64,000 nt of DNA. It comes from Microglena sp. YARC (Eukaryota; Chlorophyta; Chlorophyceae; Chlamydomonadales; Chlamydomonadaceae). The position numbers and the translations under genes were made by a program. The notes below the pieces were generated by a model. It saw nothing but the letters and a program-made list of their open reading frames with translations. It did no database searches and had not been told where the DNA came from. The DNA lies in assembly GCA_022414725.1 (NCBI GenBank), contig CM039462.1, positions 33,285,828-33,349,827 on the forward strand, written 5' to 3'. Positions 47,514 to 56,361 of the stretch are shown here, in pieces (position 1 is the first letter of the stretch; each line of letters starts with the position of its first letter).

Positions 47514-47978
47514 GGTGCATTTTGAGAATGAATGGACGAACGGGGGAGCTGCAAAAGCCGCCTTGGTGTGTGGACAACACCACTGACCCTTTAATCAATC
47601 CCATCTGTTCACGTTGCGAGTCAGTAGCTGAAATCCACTGCCCCACTCCGTGGGTCCCGGGCATCCTCTGTAATAATTCATACATATTTGTAAAGCAGAA
47701 GTCGAGTGTAAACAATTCATATCCGACACGTGTCCTTCAGACCCTTTAATGTGCGTGGGAGTGAGTCATGAGCTGACTTCCCCTGCCCCACTCCATGCTT
47801 CGATATGCATGCGTAATCCGTTCAGATTCTACGCGTGTTCCTCTCTCCCAAATCACGCGTGTAAGCAGGTCAGATCGCTGAAGTCTGCTTGAGAAGCCAC
47901 GTGTCCATCGCGCGCATCAATTGGGTTCAAGGGTCACCGGTAAGGGTGTCCCACAAATTCTGTCTCTGACTGTACGTC
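47514..47978. repeat. dispersed GCAGCTGAATTCC-type repeats and a solo element end
   Basis: Two or three units with CCCTGCCCCACTCC and GTCTGCTTGAGA (47625-47660, 47780-47900). Bases about 47918-47972 are the CAGTCAGAGACAGAATTTG end (inverted) followed by TA. No gene seen. Confidence 0.6.
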
Positions 47979-48542
47979 CTACAATACTTTGAACTCGCTT
48001 GCAGCAACCTTCCATGCATCATCATCCCTAGCCTTCAGCCGAAAAGCCACATGGCCAAATATCAGTCGGCATCTCTTCAAAAGTGCCTCATGTTCACCAG
48101 TCGTGTTGTCAAAGTCGTTGCGCAACTCGCTAACAGTGCAGTTGTTGAGGGATGACAGGAGGACCGTGATGATCTTGTCAACCCAGATCTTCTTCTTCTC
48201 TCCGGTGCCTCCGGGCTCTTTGAAGCTCACGGTTGTCTCATAGTCGAGGAACTTCCACTTTCGGTGGGTGGTGATGTCCACTCGGGCAGCATACAACAAA
48301 GCACGCAGGTTCACCAACACAATCTTCAGAAGGTCATCCGTGTCTGTGATAGAAGGGTGAGCTAGAAGGTGCCTGGTTGTCTCCAGAACTTTCCACCATG
48401 TCCTCGACCGGACGGCGTCCTTTGCCTCCGGTGACTTGCCCACCAGTTCCTCTTCGATTGATGCGTGGGCAACCAGCACAGGCCCCGCCAATTGCCAAAC
48501 TTTCTGCATGGGAAAGCCGTTGTGATCAGAGCGATGTTCCAT
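47979..48542 (-). CDS. hypothetical helical protein, 187 aa
   Basis: Ordinary soluble composition with helices (LLKIVLVNLRALLYAARVDI; LKRCRLIFGHVAFRLKA) and a Gly/Lys link (GGTGEKKK). No known motif. The 3' end overlaps no repeat, but a solo transposon end stops 6 bases after the gene, and another tip-like sequence (CTACAGTCAGCGGAACAG) sits just before the ATG. Confidence 0.6.
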   Translation of the reverse strand: MEHRSDHNGFPMQKVWQLAGPVLVAHASIEEELVGKSPEAKDAVRSRTWWKVLETTRHLLAHPSITDTDDLLKIVLVNLRALLYAARVDITTHRKWKFLDYETTVSFKEPGGTGEKKKIWVDKIITVLLSSLNNCTVSELRNDFDNTTGEHEALLKRCRLIFGHVAFRLKARDDDAWKVAASEFKVL

Positions 48543-48809
48543 GCTACAGTCAGCGGAACAGAAAGAAAGCAGAGGAAGGACGCACTTTCATACATGTAAG
48601 ATCTGGCTTGTAGCCCATTTTCTTGTTACACTCGACGGAATACTAAAATGAAACCGTTTTCTTGAGGTACGGCACACCTTACGGTGTAACCAAATGGTGT
48701 AGCTAAATGGTGTGGATATCGTAGAGGAGGTATCGGTGGAATACGGTCTCGTCAATGCCGTGCTCATCTTTGAACTCCTTGGCCAAGATCCTGTTTATTT
48801 TTCACAAGT
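48543..48809. repeat. solo Fanzor-side end and spacer
   Basis: The Fanzor-side tip CACTCGACGGAATACTAAAA is at about 48630, with its hairpin at 48673-48688 (loop TTAC; GTAA on the opposite strand). The remainder shows no gene. Confidence 0.65.
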
Positions 48810-48975
48810 AATGGGCGTTCCTGCCTCACGGCCGATTTTTTTAAATTTATAATCAGGATTTAGAGCCTCCTGAAAGACTCGCTAGCTTGAGACATCAGCA
48901 CCAAGGAATCACAAATCCGCTCCATACCATGTTTCGCAACCAGTCAAAATCGGCCGGGAGGCAGGAACGCCCATT
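48810..48975. mobile_element. 166-bp MITE, copy 2
   Basis: Same length and ends as copy 1, opposite internal orientation. Target duplication AAGT at 48806-48809 and 48976-48979. Confidence 0.9.
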
Positions 48976-49062
48976 AAGTATAAAAAATCAAGACTATGTC
49001 TAGTAAAAAAAAAAAACATCTTGCTTTTGCGCACCCTATCTCTTCTGTGTAAAACAGAAACA

Positions 49063-49482
49063 ATGGATAACTTCAAGAAGTTGGAGACAAGCATGTATGT
49101 GTGTTTCACAGTTTCAGGCAGTACGTGGAATGACAGGAGCAACAAGTTTATTTTAAATGGAACGGTGGTATTCGATAATGAGGATGACGCCAAGAAATGT
49201 TTAGAAATACTCGAAATTTACAAAGAGACATTCTACTTCAGGCGTACATCGAACGTGATGAATAAGACTATGTTCACGTTTGACGGCACGACAATCCACC
49301 TATTATCTGGTGCCACAATTGAGTACGAACAGAATGCTGCTCGATTGAAGAAGATTGTAGAGATAGAAAAGACGTGCACGGCAAACACGTGGGGATACAT
49401 GGACGATTACGTAAGGCTATTCGGGTATCGTCCGCTCAGGATGTTTTTCGTAACACGTGGGGATACATGGCCGATTACGTAA
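49063..49482 (+). CDS. paralogous hypothetical protein B, truncated
   Basis: Relative of 25444-25935 (start MDNFKKLETSMYVCF). The first 120 residues match closely. A 68-base tandem duplication (49385-49452 and 49453-49520) is not a multiple of three and shifts the frame, so the protein ends after 139 residues without the hydrophobic tail. A GTGTAAAACA leader is present. Function unknown. Confidence 0.65.
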   Translation: MDNFKKLETSMYVCFTVSGSTWNDRSNKFILNGTVVFDNEDDAKKCLEILEIYKETFYFRRTSNVMNKTMFTFDGTTIHLLSGATIEYEQNAARLKKIVEIEKTCTANTWGYMDDYVRLFGYRPLRMFFVTRGDTWPIT

Positions 49483-49659
49483 GGCTATTCGGGTATCGTC
49501 CGCTCAGGATGTTTTTCTTGCAGTTGTATATTCTGTATCGATCCATGCTCTTACGAAGCTACTACTGCAATACTTTGGCGATGGCAGCCAAGCGTTCCGC
49601 AATTTTCTGGATCTGCTCCGACTCACATGGCCTACGTTGCAAGTGTTGTTTGTTATATT

Positions 49660-49915
49660 TGCCTCGACTCGACTCGACAGTTTCCGCCGTCATGTAATGC
49701 GAGAGGTCGGTCGCCATGTGATGTGATGTGACTCGACTCGACAGTTTCCGCCGTCATGTAATGCGAGAGGTCGGTCGCCATGTGATGTGATGTGACTCGA
49801 CTCGACAGTTTCCGCCGTCATGTAATGCGAGAGGTCGGTCGCCATGTGATGTGACTCGACTCGACAGATGCCGCCGTCCTTGATGAGAGTGGTCGCTCGC
49901 TCTGTGACTCTACTG
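49660..49915. repeat. GACTCGAC minisatellite array, about 63-bp units
   Basis: Four to five units, each GACTCGACTCGACAG, TTTCCGCCGTCATGTAATGC, GAGAGGTCGGTCGCCATG, TGATGTGAT. Steps are 63 bases (CGACAG ends at 49680, 49743, 49806). The last unit is a variant (GATGCCGCCGTCCTTGATGAGAG). Confidence 0.9.
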
Positions 49916-49928
49916 CTTGAATGCACCT

Positions 49929-50026
49929 TGGCCCGGCGCGACCGTGATATTCGATACCGAGTTCAAGATTCTCAACGCGACCCATGCTACCTAAGTCGCT
50001 TCCGTGGAGAAGTTTCGCATCGAGCA
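49929..50026 (+). pseudogene. scrap of the F-box/SAP gene
   Basis: 98 bases nearly identical to 45132-45230, with one change that creates an in-frame TAA (TACCTAAGTC). Directly joined to a TnpB scrap. Confidence 0.85.
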
Positions 50027-50299
50027 AACATCCGGGGGCCCGGGGACATGTAGTAAGAAAGACAACGAATTCTCCATAGGGGTATCATAGGGGTCAACTC
50101 ACCAGGGGATGCTGTCCTTTACGAACAGGGATTTTCTGTTCGAACAGCCTTCAGGAATATGCCAGCTGCCCCCACAATGTCTCTGTCGCAGTTGAATTGA
50201 CAGTTCTTGCATGTGTATGTCTTGTTCAAGAAACCGCTCACGCCCGACAGACATCATCATCATTGATCCTCTGTCAAAAGAAACAATATGTTCTTTGTT
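50026..50299 (-). pseudogene. tnpB: IS607 right-end scrap with TnpB tail, plus structured-RNA scrap
   Basis: Bases 50026-50225 are the inverse of about 8905-9100: the right end and the last TnpB codons (zinc-ribbon second half and RuvC-III). Bases 50243-50275 (CTCACGCCCGACAG ... CCTCTGTCAAAAG) are a deleted copy of the structured element at 60179-60355. Confidence 0.8.
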
Positions 50300-50465
50300 A
50301 ATGGGCGTTCCTGCCTCCCGGCCGATTTTTTTAAATTTCTAATCAGGATTTAGAGCCTCTTGAACGACTCGTTAGCTTGAGACATAAGCACCATGGAATT
50401 ACAAATCCGCTCCATACCATGTTTCGCAACCAGTCCAAATCGGCCGGGAGGCAGGAACGCCCATT
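50300..50465. mobile_element. 166-bp MITE, copy 3
   Basis: Same ends and length as copies 1 and 2. Target duplication TGTT at 50296-50299 and 50466-50469. Confidence 0.9.
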
Positions 50466-50490
50466 TGTTATTGAACAATAAAGAGAAGCT

Positions 50491-50910
50491 TTAAGCGGAT
50501 GTAGGCAAAGAAGAGTCAACATCAGACAACAAACAATGGACGTTGTACGCAGAACAATTATCAACATACCATCGTATTTCTTCCGCTGAAAAATTATCTG
50601 CATCCGCAACAGTAATAGACCGCAAAATACGCTTCAACATCTTAGTCAGGGTAGCGTTATTCGCCTTCAACACTGCAAGTTTTTTTCTAGATTCTGTAAG
50701 TTTTTTTGTATATTTAATATGAGATGATAAGATATTGATAGTCTCGCGTTGAGATTCTGCAATACTATTTCTAGATTCTGCAATACTATTTCTAGATTCT
50801 GCAATATCCTTGCTAAATTCTACAATCTCATTGATATAGTATAACATAACCATAACACCAATGGTTGAAATTATTATCGTTCCGATACCGAAATAAGAGT
50901 GTATACCCAT
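50491..50910 (-). CDS. membrane-anchored coiled-coil protein
   Basis: 139 residues: membrane helix at about 7-28 (GIGTIIISTIGVMVMLYYI), coiled coil with three AESRNSI heptads (38-60), Lys-rich middle, and a terminal helical part NFSAEEIRWYVDNCSAYNV. The plan matches 9376-10041 and 21200-21603, with different coiled-coil repeats. The region is AT-rich, unlike the other two. Function unknown. Confidence 0.65.
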   Translation of the reverse strand: MGIHSYFGIGTIIISTIGVMVMLYYINEIVEFSKDIAESRNSIAESRNSIAESQRETINILSSHIKYTKKLTESRKKLAVLKANNATLTKMLKRILRSITVADADNFSAEEIRWYVDNCSAYNVHCLLSDVDSSLPTSA

Positions 50911-51239
50911 CTCTGCTTAAAACTTATAAAAATATATAAATGATTCAGACGAGGGTTACACGGTTTTAGGGGACATTTCTACATTTATACAATTCTGTAT
51001 TTACTCTTCCCGCTCGACCAGGAGTATGTCCAGGTCCCTTTTCTCTCTCGTGTCCACAAACGTTGTCTGGTGAACAGTCGCTTATTTATCGGCTATGTCG
51101 TACATTTCCATCTGATATATGTTTCATTTTACTGTTCCGCAGACTGTAGACCGTACTGACAACTTCCCTTTTCTTCAAATCCAGGTTGTATGTGGGGGAA
51201 ATTCTGTGGCATAGGGACCGCGCAAATGCACTTCCTTTA
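50911..51239. other. intergenic stretch with gene and transposon scraps
   Basis: Bases about 51095-51148 are a transposase-side end (GTACATTTCCATCTGATATA ... CCGCAGACTG, then TA). Bases 51155-51186 equal 63651-63682 of the D5 gene. The rest shows nothing clear. Confidence 0.6.
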
Positions 51240-52247
51240 TCAATCAATGTCTTTACCGATCATCAATTTGAAGTGTTGACCCCGCTCGACTGGACAATAA
51301 AATGCCAGAAGATGAACCAACGAAGTGAGTCCTTCCAGCGGTGATATGTCGTCCACGTCGGTGTTCGAAATGTCCAGGTGAACCAACGAAGTGAGTCCTG
51401 CCAGCGGTGATATGTCTTCCACGTCGGTGTTCGTAATGTCCAGGTGCACCAATGAAGTGAGTCCTGCCAGTGGTGATATGTCTTTCACACGTGTGCCCTT
51501 CATGTTTAGGTGACTCAACGCAGTGAGTCCTGCCAGCGGCGATATGTCTAGCACCTTTCTCCGGCGATAAGACGGAATGAAGAGGGACATCGATACTCGG
51601 CGTTCGACCACACATGTGTACGCCATGTTCAGATGAACCAACGAAGTGAAGCCGGACAGTAGTGATATAGAGAGTACACGTGTGTGCTCCATGTTCAGTT
51701 GAAGCAACGCAGTGATACCTGACACATGTGAGATGTCTTTGAGCTTGTATTTGATATGCGACATAGGTGATATGTCGTCCACGTAGGTGTGCGACATGTC
51801 GAGGTGCGTCAATGAAGTAAGTCCGTACAGTGGCGATATGTCGTCCACGTAGGTGTGCGACATGTCGAGGTGCGTCAATGAAGTGAGTCCGTACAGTGGC
51901 GATATGTCGTTCACATATGTGTTCGATATGTCCAGGTGAACCAACTCAGTGAGTCCGGACAGCGGCGATATGTCTTGGATCTTTTCTTGGATATTCGACA
52001 TTGATTGGTAGGGTACGTCCTTCACCCGATTGATACCGATTTTCAACTCTTTGATCCTGCAAATGCGTGATACTGCGTATTCCAAACTGTTATAATGTCT
52101 TAAGTGGATCCTTGTGACACACCGGGGTGCGGCGCATCTCCACTGTTTGCAAACGAGAGACACTCGTTTGAGGTGTGCTACGTTCAAAATCGCATTGGCT
52201 AGAATGATCTCCAATACATCTTCATTGATTTCGTCAAAGGAACTCAT
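51240..52247 (-). CDS. F-box plus leucine-rich-repeat protein, intact
   Basis: 335 residues in one frame: F-box-like start MSSFDEINEDVLEIILANA with LVCKQWRCAAPRC, a hinge to about residue 95, then about 10 LRR units (DISPLAGLTSLVHLDISNT). It is the shorter, unbroken paralogue of 27068-28479; differences are mainly loss of repeats, as expected from unequal recombination. The promoter-like motif lies 33 bases upstream. Likely a ubiquitin-ligase substrate adaptor (inference). Confidence 0.85.
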   Translation of the reverse strand: MSSFDEINEDVLEIILANAILNVAHLKRVSLVCKQWRCAAPRCVTRIHLRHYNSLEYAVSRICRIKELKIGINRVKDVPYQSMSNIQEKIQDISPLSGLTELVHLDISNTYVNDISPLYGLTSLTHLDMSHTYVDDISPLYGLTSLTHLDMSHTYVDDISPMSHIKYKLKDISHVSGITALLQLNMEHTRVLSISLLSGFTSLVHLNMAYTCVVERRVSMSLFIPSYRRRKVLDISPLAGLTALSHLNMKGTRVKDISPLAGLTSLVHLDITNTDVEDISPLAGLTSLVHLDISNTDVDDISPLEGLTSLVHLLAFYCPVERGQHFKLMIGKDID

Positions 52248-52279
52248 TCGTTTGTGAAGTGTGCTGTGCTTAAAAATGG

Positions 52280-52291
52280 TTGTTTACACTT
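52280..52291 (-). promoter_or_regulatory. candidate promoter motif GTGTAAACAA
   Basis: Minus-strand AAGTGTAAACAA, 33 bases upstream of the LRR start codon. Confidence 0.45.
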
Positions 52292-52930
52292 CATTCGATG
52301 GATATGATCCGCCACCGCATCCGTGTATTAGTCATGAATGGACTGACTAACGGACTGACTGACACACGACATTCGACAGTGTTCCGCATCTTGCGTGTGT
52401 GTCCTCCGATACATTCGACAGTGTTCCGCATCTTGCGTGTGATACATTCGACAGTTTTCCACCGTTTGCTTGTGTCCTCCGATACATTCGACAGTGTTCC
52501 GCATCTTGCGTGTGTCCTCCGATACCGCTGACGATCTCGCTTCTTCCAAAGCTTGATGTGAACTGTGGGCTCCCCTCCGGTCGCCCACCCGCTCGGTTCC
52601 TCGCGGACCCTTTTGTGGGGGCTCCCCTCCGGTCGCCCCCAGTCGCTCCGCTGTGGGGAGGTGAAAGGGGCTCCGCCGCTTGTTATATGTTAATGTGAGA
52701 TGGTTCTCATCCAAATGTTGTTTGTTATCTTTGCCTCGACTCGCCTAGACTCTACAGTTTCCGCCGTGATGCGAGAGGTCGCCATGTGATGTGCCTCGAC
52801 TCGACTTCGACACGGTTCCGCCGTGATGCGAGAGGTCGGCCGCTCTGTGATGTGATGTGACTCGACTCGACTCGACTCGACACAGTTTCCGCCGTCAGAC
52901 TCGACTCGACTCGACACGACACGACTCAAG
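52292..52930. repeat. composite repeat, copy B
   Basis: Most complete copy: head (GATCCGCCACCGCATCCGTG), four to five GATACATTCGACAGTGTTCC units, GC-rich box (about 52525-52680), GTTATATGTTAATGTGAGA, then GACTCGAC units ending in a pure (GACTC)n run near 52860-52920. Confidence 0.85.
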
Positions 52931-53490
52931 TACCTCTCGGACACCTGTCTGTCTTGTGTTGTCTCTTGTTCGTCAATCAAATAAACCTTGAGTGATTTTT
53001 TCATCCACCATTCAGGTGAGTGCCGGTATTATCCCCGAGTCTATCTATCGCGTGGTCCGATAAAAAAAAAAAAATTGAAAGGTTTTTCGGAACATTAAGA
53101 ACACAACAACAATAACTAACCTCCTCACATCCAGTTATATTGCATTCACAATAAATGTTTGGAATCTCTGACATCTTCGCAATCATTGCGTCCCGACCCA
53201 ATGTCATTTACGAGAAACCGACTTTCGTAATGTACGACAACCCGACTTTCGTCACCATTCCTGTGTTATCACGCAAAGCGATGTCCCATATCAAGAAGTA
53301 ATCTGGATGAGAAGGTGTTTCTGTTTCAAGTATTAGTATTTGAAAAAGAAACAAAGGGGCCAAAATCAGCACCTCCACGTGGTGGCCCTGGATACCCAAC
53401 CAAGCTGAAATAAATAAAACAAATAGACAATAAAAAACGTTGTCTATTTGTTTTATTTTTGTTGTCGGTACCCAGAAGTGGCCATCGTCT
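52931..53490. other. stretch without convincing gene; hairpin inside
   Basis: Minus-strand frames at 53001-53207 and 53208-53552 look accidental; the second spans a perfect hairpin and antisense paralogue DNA. An A13-type run lies at about 53060-53073. Confidence 0.4.
53412..53458. terminator. perfect 19-bp hairpin
   Basis: AAATAAAACAAATAGACAA (53412-53430) pairs fully with TTGTCTATTTGTTTTATTT (53440-53458) around a 9-base loop. It resembles a giant-virus 3'-end hairpin, or could be a recombination junction, since a truncated paralogue begins 33 bases later. Confidence 0.6.
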
Positions 53491-53605
53491 TCAGGCGTAC
53501 ATCGAACGTGATGAATAAGACTATGTTCACGTTTGACGGCACGACAATCCACCTATTATCTGGTGCCACAATTGAGTACGAACAGAATGCTGCTCGATTG
53601 AAGAC
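53491..53605 (+). pseudogene. scrap of paralogous protein family A/B
   Basis: 115 bases nearly identical to 49235-49349 (codons FRRTSNVMNKTMFTFDG onward). Both ends are cut. Confidence 0.85.
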
Positions 53606-53699
53606 AAAAGGAACAGACACTATTTTTTTGCGCTGAAAGCATTGGTTGTGTCCGAAGACCATCCAACCATCTACCACATAATGGAGAGGCTGTACATCA

Positions 53700-54128
53700 C
53701 CCGACCTGGATTGGACATCAACATCGACTTCTTGGACGAAGATACCCTGTAGTGCTGGAGGACAAGAACCTTGTGGTCGACTTCTGGGGTCCACCGAAGG
53801 AAGGCAAGCATGGTGCCCGAATCCGGCTCCGGACTTTGACCGAATTTATAACCATGCCCCGCCAGCGTGCTGCACAGCTTGCTGTTATGCGCTGGAAGAG
53901 AGAGACACACAAGACCTTCGGGAATTTACGGCAACACTTGCATTGACACTTCACAAGGATCTGAAGGACTGCTCAGGTCTCTACCACTTACTGAACAGCA
54001 ACTGCAGCCACTTCGAGACTTGGTGCCGCACACTCAGGTTGGAGGTTGATCATTTGACAAAGATAAGCATGATGACAGAGAGTTTACCAAACCCGAAGTT
54101 GCAAATATCCAAAGCATTGTTTTTGTAG
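53700..54128 (+). pseudogene. LRAT-fold protein remnant
   Basis: Two frames (53752-53946 and 53943-54128) hold parts of an LRAT-like domain: NLVVDFWGPPKEGK and LRTLTEF match the middle, and LLNSNCSHFETWCRT matches the catalytic-Cys motif of 39548-40153 (NNCEHFATLCR). The His-containing first part is missing and a frame change lies near 53945. Degraded third member of the family. Confidence 0.6.
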
Positions 54129-54541
54129 CAATAAGCGGCCCATTTTAACCGTTGAATTTAAGCTCCTCCTGCTGAAGCACCCACAGGATGGCTGAGATCA
54201 CATTCGGGTATGGAGACGAGGACGAGGACATGTTTCCGCCGTTTGCATGTGGAGTCTGATTGATGGATATGATCCGCCACCGCATCCGTGTATTAGTCAT
54301 GAATGGACGGACTGACGGACTGTGTGGATCCGCCGTTTGCTTGTGTCCTCCGATACATTCGACAGTGTTCCGCATCTTGTGTCCTGTCCTCCGATACATT
54401 CGACAGTTTCCGTTTGCTTGTGTCCTGTCCTCCGATCTCGCTTCTTCCAAGCTTGATGTGAACTGTGGGCTCCCCTTCAGTGGTCGCCCACCCTGAAAGG
54501 GGCTCCGCCGTTTGTTTATACAGCCCGCAATTATGCGGCGT
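54129..54541. repeat. composite repeat, shortened copy C
   Basis: Contains GGACATGTTTCCGCCGTTTG (about 54228; also at 60553), the head, two or three GATACATTCGACAG units and a collapsed GC box (54460-54515). Confidence 0.75.
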
Positions 54542-54820
54542 TTACGGATATGTCACTAGCATAACGCCCGTTAACATGCGTACGCGTCTAGTTCCTTTTA
54601 CTTTGCAGTTGAAAAAGCGCATGCACATCGATTCCGTTGACAAAATATCATAGATCACATGTTTAGTGACCCAAAGGATGTCATTTGTTTCAATAATGCA
54701 GTGGTCCATGAACGCTGTGTGCAATATGTCCGTCGGTACCCAAGCCTTATCCGAAACTTCACAATGTTTTCCGATAAAGTTTGAAAACAAGTTCTCGATA
54801 CGCTCTTGCTCGTTCATCAT
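54542..54820 (-). CDS. small winged-helix-like protein
   Basis: 92 residues, MMNEQERIENLFSNFIGKHC then WVPTDILHTAFMDHC, an ILWVTKHVIYDIL helix, and basic strands ending RMLTGVMLV. The order (helix, VPTxxLHxAF, helix, beta hairpin ending in GV-L) resembles the winged-helix module at the C terminus of viral/phage D5-like primases and free-standing in giant viruses. A DNA-binding role is possible. The call rests on pattern only. Confidence 0.5.
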   Translation of the reverse strand: MMNEQERIENLFSNFIGKHCEVSDKAWVPTDILHTAFMDHCIIETNDILWVTKHVIYDILSTESMCMRFFNCKVKGTRRVRMLTGVMLVTYP

Positions 54821-54966
54821 TTGATGAAAGATTGGTTGTTGAATTTAAGTTACACCGGTCAATAATGTTACAGTATATTGAATCAATTACAATTCTCTAT
54901 GTACAACTGTACAGTCAGAGACAGAATTTGTGGGACACCCTTACCGGTGACCCTTGAACCCAATTG
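54821..54966. repeat. solo element ends
   Basis: ACCGGTCAATAATGTTACAG at about 54847 and CAGTCAGAGACAGAATTTG at 54912 onward, ending at about 54971 where IS607 begins. Confidence 0.65.
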
Positions 54967-55019
54967 ATTGGGTTGCAACAGTTGACTCGTTTGCTTTCCG
55001 AAATTAAGTAAATCTAACA

Positions 55020-55982
55020 GTGTATAAGGAATTTGCATGTACTAAATATCAGAATGCCATGTATGGCAACCAAAGCTTCTGTAAAATTGGCAAGGCCTCC
55101 GATGCCCTTGGTGTCTCCAGGACCGTCCTCCGTCGATGGGCGGATAATGGCACGATCAGAACGATCCGGACTCCAGGCAACCAACGTCTCTTTGACCCAA
55201 GCAGCATCCAAGGATACCTCATTGAGCAGGAAAAACAACCCAGCAGTCGTCAAGTCATTCTCTACGCACGTGTGTCCTCACACAAACAACAACCCGACCT
55301 GCTCAGACAGCAATTGTTCTTGCAAACCCATATTTCTGACAAACATTCCGGATGCGAGCAAGTCATTGAAGTCAAGGACGTCGGATCAGGGCTCAACTTC
55401 AAGCGCCCAGGACTTTTACGAGTATTGGGACTCGTCACGGCAGGACTTGTATCGTCAATTGTTGTGGCTTCCAAAGACAGGCTCGCAAGGTTTGGTTTCG
55501 AGCTCATTGAATGGATTTGCTCGCAGCACTCCTGCTCGATCATCGTTCTCGATCACCAAGACGGAGCCCCTGAAGACGAGCTTGGAAAAGACCTCATGTC
55601 CATCGTTCAAGTATATTGTTGCCGATTGAACGGTCGAAGACGCTACAAAGTCAAATGCCAAACCCAAGTTGAGGACCTTAAAGCTGAAGCTGAACCCAAC
55701 CAAGGCTCAGAAATCGATGCTGGCAGAGTTTGCGGGGTGCAGCCGGTTCATGTACAACAAGGCGGTGGCAGCACGGTTGGGCGTCGGGAGCACTCACAAG
55801 TCTGTCTTCCGAATTCGAGACAGGTATGTGACGAACAAGGTGAGGGGGAAGGGGAAGATGCCAAACCCGTACTTCAAGAATCGCCAATGGTTGCTTCAAT
55901 GCCCCAAAAGCGTACGCCAAAGCGCAATCAAGTCTGCATTGGCAAACATCAAGGCTTGCTTTTCGAATCTGAAAGCAGGTAA
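55020..55982 (+). CDS. tnpA: IS607 serine recombinase TnpA
   Basis: Residues about 20-60 are a MerR-like helix-turn-helix (KIGKASDALGVSRTVLRRWA) and TPGNQRLF wing. Residues 79-205 are the resolvase domain: ILYARVSSHKQQPDLLRQQ with the catalytic Ser, ASKDRLARFGFELI, and LMSIVQVYCCRLNGRRR. The normal protein would end soon after residue 205; here the frame stays open to 55982, overlapping tnpB by about 310 bases, so the last 110 residues are probably meaningless or the stop was lost. IS607 enzymes insert with little target specificity. Confidence 0.85.
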   Translation: MYKEFACTKYQNAMYGNQSFCKIGKASDALGVSRTVLRRWADNGTIRTIRTPGNQRLFDPSSIQGYLIEQEKQPSSRQVILYARVSSHKQQPDLLRQQLFLQTHISDKHSGCEQVIEVKDVGSGLNFKRPGLLRVLGLVTAGLVSSIVVASKDRLARFGFELIEWICSQHSCSIIVLDHQDGAPEDELGKDLMSIVQVYCCRLNGRRRYKVKCQTQVEDLKAEAEPNQGSEIDAGRVCGVQPVHVQQGGGSTVGRREHSQVCLPNSRQVCDEQGEGEGEDAKPVLQESPMVASMPQKRTPKRNQVCIGKHQGLLFESESR

Positions 55983-56361
55983 CATCAAGCAGTTTTCAGC
56001 TCCGTTCAGACGGAAGAAGACAGAGCTTGAGAGGGGTTGGGTCATTGAGATGGATCAGAAGAACGTTTCCAAGGATGGCGACAAACTCTTCATCTTCAAA
56101 GAAATATTGGGCAACATGCGCTACTTCGGTAGCAAACAACTCCATAAGTTGATGCCTGAGGAAAACCCGACCCACGATCCGAAGGTCCAAAAATCCCGCT
56201 TCGGCGAATATTTCCTCGTATTGTCTGTCGCTACGTCATACTCCCGCAAGTGTTTCGAATTGGAATATTGGAAAGCACGTGAGGGCGTTGTCAGCTCTCA
56301 GCTTGCAGACGTACAGCAGGAGCTGAACGAGGCAATTGCAGCTCAACAAGTCTTTGAATGA
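55669..56361 (+). pseudogene. tnpB: TnpB N-terminal part, truncated before RuvC-I
   Basis: Begins near a TTG at 55669 (RTLKLKLNPTKAQKSMLAEF, the usual OrfB helix-turn-helix start) and continues through the recognition domain (CSRFMYNKAVAAR, FRRKKTELERGW, KSRFGEYFLVLSV). The RuvC-I DPG motif that should follow is missing; the last 40 residues come from joined DNA. Start codon unclear: no ATG in frame. Non-functional alone; the C-terminal half of this gene type lies at 8470-9104. Confidence 0.8.

Larger units (their letters stand above)
54967..56361 (+). mobile_element. IS607-type element, left half
   Basis: Contains tnpA and the N-terminal two-fifths of tnpB, then stops abruptly at about 56290-56361, where it runs into an ankyrin gene on the other strand. 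The right end is absent here. Confidence 0.85.
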
